From positions 1-21,648 of the forward strand of contig JWZX01003007.1 of NCBI GenBank assembly GCA_001275005.1: DNA of 21,648 nucleotides, read 5' to 3'. Under the pieces are notes generated by a model. The model was not told the origin of the DNA and ran no database searches. It saw only the letters and a list, made by a program, of their open reading frames with translations. The position numbers were made by a program, and so were the translations under genes. The stretch comes from Chrysochromulina tobinii (taxonomy: Eukaryota > Haptophyta > Prymnesiales > Chrysochromulinaceae). Of the stretch, positions 15,501 through 21,648 are shown in pieces. Each line of letters begins with the position of its first letter. Within the stretch, counting starts at the first letter, position 1.

Positions 15501-15712
15501 TCAGGCTCTGAAGAAGTTGATTGGCCGGCCCCCGAGGAGGAACCGGCCGCCGAGCCAGCTGTTGCCGTGGCCGCCAGACCGTACGAGGCTCCTGTGACCG
15601 CCAGGCGGTGCGGGCCGACCGCGCCATGCAGCGCCTGGCGTGGACGAGGCCGCGCGCGCGGCATCGTCCGAGTGCGTCTTCTGTTTCCTCTGCTTTTTAC
15701 AAGTTTTGTCAT
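12553..15712 (-). CDS. F-box-like protein with seven-bladed RCC1 propeller, one intron (exons 15712-15392 and 15282-12553)
   Basis: The spliced product is 1016 residues. Exon 1 (107 residues) ends in a Leu-rich helix, QCQIHELLTLLQ, that continues directly into the exon 2 helix AEREARLSSERRVEHLSRR, a likely coiled coil. An F-box-like segment follows at about residues 200-242 (LDETLGSILSHLDSRSV, then LAPVAHVWAAASRG). A Gly/Ala/Ser/Pro low-complexity linker covers about 290-460. Seven RCC1 repeats fill about 500-970, each marked by a G-x-L-x-x-W/F-G ... G-x-L-G-Y signature, e.g. GRLFTWGSNSFGNLGY and GELFSWGSAVYGQLGY. RCC1 propellers act as GTPase exchange factors or as protein and chromatin binders. 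With an F-box-like motif this may be a ubiquitin-ligase adaptor, which is inference. The alternative unspliced start at 15627 reads an Arg/Ser/Pro-rich shadow frame. The 5' start could also be the ATG at 15664. Confidence 0.82.
15283..15391 (-). other. 109-base GT-AG intron in the RCC1-propeller gene
   Basis: On the minus strand the exon ends CTGCTGCAG at 15392, the intron opens GTTCGTTATG, contains a C9 run in a pyrimidine-rich 3' part, and closes CCTTCGCAG at 15283 before GCGGAGCGC. The phase is 0. Splicing joins two helical, coding-like frames that otherwise lie in different reading frames. Confidence 0.75.
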
Positions 15713-15988
15713 GGCCAGGCAAGACAAGACAAGAAAAAACAACGTTTGAACAGCAAAAGGAAAGTGCACCGGAAGCCAGCGCGGGTCGTGGTGGAAGAGA
15801 GTGTGTGCGGAACGCGTGACGGAGGGTCGGAGCGGGTTCAAGATACATGTATCAAGAAAGACTGAAAGAGGCGCGAGAGGCAGTAAGTCATCCGCTTAGG
15901 TACGTGCCCTCGGAGAACAAGTAGGTGAGGAGAACTGGCTGGGATATCCTGACTTGTCTTGACTTGCGCGTAGCGCACGGGCCGACCC
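15713..15988. promoter_or_regulatory. Shared divergent promoter of the RCC1-propeller gene and WDR5
   Basis: This 276-base interval separates the two start codons. It contains a 12-bp palindrome GATACATGTATC at 15842-15853, a repeated AAGAC tract near 15720, and a direct repeat of TGACTTG near 15950 and 15960. It lacks the TACCGGTA palindrome found in other divergent promoters of the window. Confidence 0.4.
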
Positions 15989-17101
15989 ATGTCCGCGACG
16001 ACGGCCGTGGCTGTCACGCCGCCCGCGAGCGCGCCTCGGTACGTCTGTACGCAGACGCTCTCGGCGCACAAGCGCGCCGTCTCCTCGGTCAAGATCTCCG
16101 CCGACGGCCGCTGGCTCGCGAGCAGCTCAGCGGACATGACCGTGCGGCTTTGGATCACTACGACCTGGAAGTGCGCGCATGTGCTGCAGGGGCACACGCA
16201 GGGAGTGAACGACGCGTGCTTCTCCGCCGACAGCAAATACCTCGCGTCGGCCTCGGACGACCGCACGATCCGGCTCTGGGACGTCAGCACCGGCAAGATG
16301 CTCAAGACGCTCCGCGGCCACGCCAACTTTGTCTTCTGCGTTGCGTTCAGTCCGCAGGGAAACCTGCTCGCGTCGGGCTCATTCGACGAGTCGCTGCGCG
16401 TGTGGGACGTGAAGACAGCCCGCTGCCTCAAGATCCTTCCCGCGCACTCGGACCCCGTCTCGGGCGTGCACTTTTCATACGACGGCACCCTCATCGTCTC
16501 GGGCTCGTACGACGGGCTGTGCCGCATCTGGGACACGGCGACGGGGCAGTGCCTGAAGACGCTCATCGACGACGACAACCCGCCCGTGAGCTTCGTCAAG
16601 TTCTCGCCTAACGGCCGCTTCATCCTCGCCGGCCTGCTTGACAACACGCTACGGCTGTGGAACTTTCGGAAGAACAAGTGCTTGCGCACGTACTCGGGGC
16701 ACAAGAATGCAAAGTTCTGCTGCTTTGCGGACTTCGTGACGGTGGGCGAGCAGCACATGGTGGTGGCCGGCTCGGAGGACGGCAAAGTGTGCCTATGGGA
16801 CCTGCAGACCAAGCAGCTGTTACAAACTCTCGAGGGGCACACGGACGTGGTGCTTGGCGTGGCAGCACACCCTTCGCGCGAGCTCATCGCCACCGGCGGT
16901 ACCGATAAGGATCTACGCTCGATACGCATCTGGGAGCACGTGCGGGAGGAGAGCGGGGTGCCTTCGACGCCGGCCGCGCTGCCAGGCGGCCATGCCGGCC
17001 GCGCCGCCATGCCGCCGGCCGGCGGCGCTGGCGCCGCGGCACTGGGGTCCCCCATCTCGCTGTTGCCGACGCCCCCAGCGCCGCCGCCGCCGAGCAAATA
17101 G
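15989..17101 (+). CDS. WDR5: WDR5, seven-bladed WD40 subunit of SET1/MLL (COMPASS) complexes
   Basis: This 370-residue protein is unmistakably WDR5. Seven WD40 repeats span about 22-317, including near-invariant segments [44 protein letters not shown] and [19 protein letters not shown]. The WIN-site pocket residues appear kept: Phe116 in NFVFC corresponds to human Phe133, and Asp90/91 to human Asp107. WDR5 presents histone H3 and binds the MLL/SET1 WIN motif together with RbBP5, Ash2L and Dpy30, supporting H3K4 methylation in the nucleus. It differs from animal WDR5 in a roughly 50-residue Pro/Ala/Gly-rich C-terminal tail (about 320-370) ending PPAPPPPSK. It has no intron. A long frame on the opposite strand is a composition artefact. 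Confidence 0.95.
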   Translation: MSATTAVAVTPPASAPRYVCTQTLSAHKRAVSSVKISADGRWLASSSADMTVRLWITTTWKCAHVLQGHTQGVNDACFSADSKYLASASDDRTIRLWDVSTGKMLKTLRGHANFVFCVAFSPQGNLLASGSFDESLRVWDVKTARCLKILPAHSDPVSGVHFSYDGTLIVSGSYDGLCRIWDTATGQCLKTLIDDDNPPVSFVKFSPNGRFILAGLLDNTLRLWNFRKNKCLRTYSGHKNAKFCCFADFVTVGEQHMVVAGSEDGKVCLWDLQTKQLLQTLEGHTDVVLGVAAHPSRELIATGGTDKDLRSIRIWEHVREESGVPSTPAALPGGHAGRAAMPPAGGAGAAALGSPISLLPTPPAPPPPSK

Positions 17102-17599
17102 CCAACTAGCGGAGGGGATCACGAGCGTTTGCAAGCGGCGCTACGTTAGCCCGTGGCCATGTGAAGGGCTTCATATGCTGAGGGCTGCGCTGCGAGCCGT
17201 GTGCCCGACGACTCAGCGCCCCCAACTCCCCATTGCGCTTAATCATCCTACATGTATGCAGACGCGTGCCGACCGCGACGAAGTTCCCGGGCGACATACC
17301 GAAGAATAAAAGAAGAGTTAAAATGCTGCTCAGTCTATTATTTGACTTTACACTTTTGAGGACTGTCACATGCGGCGTCTTAAAGTCTTAGCTCTAACAC
17401 GTAGTGTCGTAGTCGATGGGACCCGCGTGCAGCGAAATCGTTCATAGTAGAGCGTACGGCGCGACGTCGTACCGACGCCCGGCGGCGCGGCTCTACACGA
17501 GGCGTTGTAAAGTAACTATCAGTGGTATGCCGGCGGGGAGGCGCGGGCGTCGGTTTCGTTGAACGACTCTTAAAGGTGCGGTTATATTGGTGCGACGCG
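17102..17599. other. Intergenic region between convergent WDR5 and transporter genes
   Basis: A 498-base shared 3' region without a gene. AATAAA at 17305-17310, about 204 bases after the WDR5 stop, inside an A-rich patch, is a plausible polyadenylation signal for WDR5. The rest shows no domain-like frame. Confidence 0.45.
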
Positions 17600-19237
17600 T
17601 CATTCGGCGAGCTTCGTAAAGTTTGTCGCCTCCGACGTTTGGCACAGCGCCTCTCGCACCACTGGGCACACGGCGACCGCCGCTGGCTGCTCCGCGACGT
17701 CCTCGAGCTGGCGGCCCTTGGTCTCCGGCACGAGGAGCCACACGAACACGAAGGCGCCGAGGTTGATGAGCGCATACAGCGCAAAGCTGCCCGCCTCGCC
17801 GAGGGCGTGGTTCAGCGACAAGAAGGATCCGACGACCGCGTAGTCTGCAGTCCAATTCATCACGGTGCCAAGCGCGACGACCTTGGCACGCAAGCGCGAG
17901 CCTATGAGCTCACTCGGTATGACCCAGGCCACAGGCCCCCACGAGAAGCTGAAGGCCGCCACGAAGGTTAACACGAGGGCCACGCACATGGCGGGAAGCG
18001 TGCCACCGTAAGCCTGCGCGTGCCCCTGCTCCAGCTGCCGAAAGGCCACGGCGAGTCCCATGAGCGAGAGCGTCATGAGGGCGCTGCCCATAAGGAGCAA
18101 CAGCCGCCGGCCACACCGGTCGATCGATACGATCGTCCAGGGTGTCACCACGCAGAAGACGACGCCGACGAGGATGGTGTAGAGATTGGCTCTAGGATTC
18201 GCCTGCGCCGGGTCGAGGTCGCCGCTGCCACTGCCGTCACCCGTGGCGTTCGCGCCGCCGAGCGCCGCCGCAAAGATGCGTGGCGCGAAGACGGTGACCA
18301 GGTCGATACCGGTACCCACTTGAAGCGTCAACACGACGATGGCCACGATCACGCGCCGTCGCACGCCGCGGCCGAGCAGCTCAGTCCACGAAACCACGGC
18401 CTGCGCGTGCTCGTCATGCGCCGCCTCGATGGCCGCAACCTCCGCGCTCACATCGTCGAGCGGCGTGCGCAGCGAGGAAGCGAGCACGGCCGCTGCCTCG
18501 GCGCTGCGCCCCCGCGCTACGAGAAATCGAGGCGATTCGGGCAGCTGCATGGAGGCGACCACGAGGAAGAGGAGGCCAGTGGGCAGAGGCGCCGCAAGCG
18601 CGAGCGTCCAGCCGTTCCGCCACTCACCGACGCCCCAGTTGATGAGGTACGCCACGAGGATGCCCAGCTCGATGGCCAATTGAAAGGAAGACTCTATGGC
18701 TCCACGGTGGTGGGCGGGAGCTGTCTCAGAGACGTGCAGCGGCACGACCGTGCACCCCAACCCATTAGCCAACCCGTTGAGCAGGCGGCCTACAAAGAGC
18801 GGGAAGAGCTGACCGCCCGGAAGCACGGCGGGAAGGGCGAGCACGGCCGACCCTGCGACGATGACAGCCATTGAGATCATGATGGCCGCGCGGCGTCCAA
18901 GAGCATCCGCGCTCCAGCTTGCAAACATGGAGCCCACTACGGATCCAATCTGCATCGTGGCCGCAAGTAGCTGCAGGGTAAGGTCGTCCGGATTGTGGTA
19001 GCGGCGCTGAAAATCGGAGTTCTGGAGCACCCCACCGATGTTGCCGCACGTGATGCCAATCGAAAAGCCGCAGAGCAGCGGTGTGAACGACGCCACGACG
19101 AGTGCGTGGCCACTCGTCGCCCGACCGCGGCCACAGTCAGCGGGCATTATGCCGTATGAGGTGAAGCTCATGGCGCGGCACTCGCCCAACGCGGTGCCTC
19201 CGGGACCCAGCGTTGAACGCAGGTGTGAACAGTACAT
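17600..19237 (-). CDS. Major facilitator superfamily transporter, sugar-porter family
   Basis: The 545-residue product has twelve hydrophobic segments and the sugar-porter signatures: DALGRR (111-116) after TM2, RGAIESSFQLAIELG (178-192), PESPRFL (233-239) before the central loop, DRCGRR (373-378), GPVAWVIPSEL (434-444) and PETKGR (504-509) after TM12. The family moves hexoses, pentoses, inositol or related solutes across the plasma or vacuolar membrane, usually with H+. Substrate-site motifs diverge: the TM1 Asp of GFDxG is Ser (GFSIG), and QQxxGxN in TM7 is QVGTGID, with Asp for Asn. So hexose specificity should not be assumed. A Gly/Ser/Asn-rich loop (328-345) between TM7 and TM8 is longer than usual. 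The start may be the Met at 19171 instead of 19237; both precede TM1. Confidence 0.88.
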   Translation of the reverse strand: MYCSHLRSTLGPGGTALGECRAMSFTSYGIMPADCGRGRATSGHALVVASFTPLLCGFSIGITCGNIGGVLQNSDFQRRYHNPDDLTLQLLAATMQIGSVVGSMFASWSADALGRRAAIMISMAVIVAGSAVLALPAVLPGGQLFPLFVGRLLNGLANGLGCTVVPLHVSETAPAHHRGAIESSFQLAIELGILVAYLINWGVGEWRNGWTLALAAPLPTGLLFLVVASMQLPESPRFLVARGRSAEAAAVLASSLRTPLDDVSAEVAAIEAAHDEHAQAVVSWTELLGRGVRRRVIVAIVVLTLQVGTGIDLVTVFAPRIFAAALGGANATGDGSGSGDLDPAQANPRANLYTILVGVVFCVVTPWTIVSIDRCGRRLLLLMGSALMTLSLMGLAVAFRQLEQGHAQAYGGTLPAMCVALVLTFVAAFSFSWGPVAWVIPSELIGSRLRAKVVALGTVMNWTADYAVVGSFLSLNHALGEAGSFALYALINLGAFVFVWLLVPETKGRQLEDVAEQPAAVAVCPVVREALCQTSEATNFTKLAE

Positions 19238-19941
19238 GTCGGCGAACAGTAGTGTGAAAGAGTATTTTTAACGCCGGGTCTCGTGTGACTGTCCTCGTGA
19301 CCCCTTACTTGCTTGCTTGCTTACTTGTGACCCCTTCGAGATGAGGACTCTGAGTGTTGATCCGTGTTGATCGTCTCGCCTACAAGGACGAGCGTCGTCA
19401 AGGAGCGTCGTGGTGTTGTTGTTGTGTCCCACCCTCTACCTCCCACCCTCCCACTTCCCTGGGGGTTTCTGAGACATTGGGTGGACGTCGTGTTCGTTAA
19501 TACACTACATCTTGTATACATCCCTGCTCATCCCTGCCCAACCGAGCCCCCAGCTTGCCGACAGCCCATCAAGTATAATGTACGCCAGCGGGCGGCCGGG
19601 CCAACGAACCGTGAAGCTGATGTTCAAGAGGTCTGCTGTTTTCATGTAGAACGCCGCTCCAGCCCCTCGTGCTCCATGGTGTCCTCTTCAATGTTCCACA
19701 CCAACACGTACAAGTACGCAAATAACCAAATATCTCAAAGACATGGAGGATCTTCATTCATAGGCACACCACACCTTCACCACACCTAAACTACCAAGCA
19801 AAGTTTACAGCTGCTAGCTAGTATGTGACCAAATTCCAGAGTGTCGGAGTTTGTCACTCGATAAAAAAGGAAAATTCATTCGTTTACTCTGTACTGCGCA
19901 CTTCCGGGATTGGACGTCTGGCGCACTCGCAGGCATTTTGT
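19238..19941. other. Divergent intergenic region between transporter and right-edge gene
   Basis: This 704-base AT-richer interval has no gene I can support. It holds GTGACCCCTT at 19298-19307 and 19327-19336 flanking a (CTTG) microsatellite-like run, CT-rich patches near 19430-19460, and ACCACACC-type repeats near 19768-19790. Promoters for both flanking genes presumably lie here. No TACCGGTA palindrome is present. Confidence 0.4.
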
Positions 19942-21648
19942 ATGCGCTGCTACTCCGTCCGCCTGCTCCTCGTCGCCATGTTCGCCACCCAGCACACCGA
20001 CTTCGAATCCTTCGCCAATGCGCTCGGTGCCCTTCCGAATCAGCCGCCCGTACCGATGGAGTGTGAGCCGTCGCCAAGTCCCATCGATGTGGACGCCAAA
20101 GCCATCGTGCAGCAAGTGGTCAATGTGCTGCTCAAGCACAGTTCTTCGCCCGCGGTGCACCTCGAGGTGCTCGACCGCCGATGGCTCGCGCTCGCTCGCA
20201 ACGAATCCGTGACCAACCTCACGAGCACGCTCTTGCCTGCCAAGGTCCCTGCCATGAAGAAGCGAGACAAACGAGCCCGCGAGGTGCTCGAGCTCATGCC
20301 AGTGACGCCAGACTGCCCCCAGGCGACGATCGCGCTCCTCATGAGCCAGGCCAGCACCCATCGCTCGGCCGCGGACATAAAAGTCCTGCGGCGCTGCGGC
20401 GCTGCGGCGGTGAAGCTCGCCGAGGCCGGCCTCAAGCAGCCCACGTCAGCCACGAGCAAGGTCGTGCCAGCAGAAACAATCAAGGCGCTCGACGCGCATC
20501 GCGCTGCTGAGCATGCAAACGGAGGCAAATCTGCGTGGACGACAGCCGAGGACATCGCACTTCTGGAGCTGCACGCGGGAGACTTGCCGATGTCGACACA
20601 TCATCCAGCCCTCGTCAACCGATCTCGCAGTGCACGCCAAAATCGGATGCTCCTATTGCAAAAGCACGTGGGTGGGCTCGTGCGAGCCACCTTCTCCAAG
20701 TCGATCACCAACCAAGCAGGCCCGCTCCTCAACCTGCACTACGGCCTATGGACTCGTCTCTCTCCGGACCTCGCCCTGCCCGAAAATGCTCAGGTGGACT
20801 GGCTGAATGGCGTCGCTCGCGCCCCTGCCGCGTGGGACTTGCAGCTCGACCCAGATGCCATCGTGCTCTTCGATGCCGCGCGTAATGAATGGATCGATCT
20901 TGACGCGTCCGACCTCTTCATGCTGTTTGACGTTCGGCGAAGCATGACGCTCCACCAGATCATGAATCACGTCGAAAGCTGGATGCAAACCAAAGCGTCG
21001 CCCGGGCTGCCCGAGCGCATCAACTTCGAGGATCTGCGCTTCGCATTCCTTCCATCAGACCTGAAGCAGCCATCGCCGTTCGAGGAAGCTGTGGCCGCAG
21101 CTGCACCTACGGCAGGCCAGTCTGTACTCTATCATCGCCCCGACGGGAGCACCGCCCGTGCCAGTGTCAGGACCGTCGACGTGCCGCCGCCGCCACCGCC
21201 GCCACCGCCGCCCGTGGCCACGCCTCACGCACGGCAAGGAATGCCGAATCGGCACGAAGACAGCCCGGCGGTCAAGCCGACGATGTTCACCATCATGGTC
21301 GAGGATGGCTCAGAGGTCTGCACAGTGCGCGAGCGCCTGTCGCGTGACGTCTCGGCACGGGCTCAAGGCCAAGGTGCGACCTCGTCCTCGAGCTTCCTGC
21401 CGTACGACAAAGTGACGTTCCCAGATCCACATAGCACCGTCGAAGCTGTCGACCTCTACAACCAAAAGCGCCGTCTCATCGTCACCAACGTGCGCAACCT
21501 GAATTCCGGAGACCGAGACGTGCGCAACTACTGGGCGGAGCGACGGCGCAATGCGGAGCATGTCCACAACGCCCGGCCTCGTGCTGTCGAGCACCTCACG
21601 ATGCTCAACAACCTCACGGCTCAGGCTCACAATCACGGGGTCGACACG
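19942..21648 (+). CDS. Unknown protein with SANT/Myb-like segment and polyproline run (3' end outside window)
   Basis: The frame is open for 569 codons from the ATG at 19942 to the right edge, so it is partial. Upstream, the nearest in-frame stop is TAG at 19819. A second ATG at 19978 is an alternative; using 19942 adds a short hydrophobic stretch (VRLLLVAMF). I do not recognise the family. Residues about 196-233 (SAWTTAEDIALLELHAGDLP, then RSRSARQNR) resemble a single SANT/Myb helix-turn-helix with a weak third helix. Residues about 255-375 are well mixed and probably folded (LHYGLWTRLSPDLALP; LDASDLFMLFDVRRSM). A run of ten Pro sits near residues 415-424, and the region after residue 480 is hydrophilic. 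This could be a host nuclear protein or the Gag-like front of a retroelement; the window ends before anything decisive. Confidence 0.65.
   Translation, partial: MRCYSVRLLLVAMFATQHTDFESFANALGALPNQPPVPMECEPSPSPIDVDAKAIVQQVVNVLLKHSSSPAVHLEVLDRRWLALARNESVTNLTSTLLPAKVPAMKKRDKRAREVLELMPVTPDCPQATIALLMSQASTHRSAADIKVLRRCGAAAVKLAEAGLKQPTSATSKVVPAETIKALDAHRAAEHANGGKSAWTTAEDIALLELHAGDLPMSTHHPALVNRSRSARQNRMLLLQKHVGGLVRATFSKSITNQAGPLLNLHYGLWTRLSPDLALPENAQVDWLNGVARAPAAWDLQLDPDAIVLFDAARNEWIDLDASDLFMLFDVRRSMTLHQIMNHVESWMQTKASPGLPERINFEDLRFAFLPSDLKQPSPFEEAVAAAAPTAGQSVLYHRPDGSTARASVRTVDVPPPPPPPPPPVATPHARQGMPNRHEDSPAVKPTMFTIMVEDGSEVCTVRERLSRDVSARAQGQGATSSSSFLPYDKVTFPDPHSTVEAVDLYNQKRRLIVTNVRNLNSGDRDVRNYWAERRRNAEHVHNARPRAVEHLTMLNNLTAQAHNHGVDT

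Noticed and set aside
12553-15627. Single-exon version of the RCC1 gene starting at 15627
   Set aside because: The first 115 codons are an Arg/Ser/Pro-rich shadow frame; the spliced alternative gives a continuous helical N-terminus with proper GT-AG sites.
15838-17097. 419-codon open frame antisense to WDR5
   Set aside because: It mirrors the WDR5 coding frame, is Ser/Arg/Pro-rich without domains, and arises because GC-biased codons avoid stops on the opposite strand.
19298-19336. (CTTG)n tract flanked by GTGACCCCTT as a possible mobile-element end
   Set aside because: It is short and simple, with no terminal inverted repeats or coding content; slippage is a sufficient explanation.

Overview
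The window looks like nuclear DNA of a GC-rich, gene-dense unicellular eukaryote, most likely an alga (haptophyte-like, or another secondary-plastid lineage). The evidence is the gene content: a WDR5 orthologue, a five-finger ZC3H3-type protein, a voltage-gated channel with an EF-hand tail and a Sec-containing SelM-like protein. Introns are very short and rare (74 and 109 bases), and start codons are ATG in eukaryotic contexts with no Shine-Dalgarno pattern. I cannot fix the species from the sequence alone.

Layout, left to right: ankyrin-repeat protein (-, cut by the left edge); SelM-like selenoprotein (+) with an in-frame TGA and a SECIS hairpin in its 3' UTR; JmjC/cupin dioxygenase (-); ZC3H3-like CCCH zinc-finger protein (+); six-TM voltage-gated channel with a non-canonical pore, a cyclic-nucleotide-binding-like domain and EF hands (-); AlkB-like dioxygenase (+, one intron); hypothetical acidic protein (+); F-box-like/RCC1-propeller protein (-, one intron); WDR5 (+); MFS sugar-porter-like transporter (-); unknown protein with a SANT/Myb-like segment and a polyproline run (+, cut by the right edge). 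Genes almost strictly alternate in strand, so most lie in divergent pairs that share a short promoter (68 to about 700 bases) and in convergent pairs that share a 3' region.

There is no operon or obvious single pathway. RNA and chromatin functions (ZC3H3-like, WDR5, AlkB-like, JmjC) sit beside membrane transport and signalling genes. The points most worth attention are the recoded selenoprotein with its complete Form-2-like SECIS, the channel whose selectivity filter lacks GYG/GFG, the palindrome TACCGGTA found in three of five divergent promoters, and an intron flanked by a 14-base direct repeat that suggests recent intron gain. No rRNA, tRNA, CRISPR array, intact transposon or viral gene was recognised.
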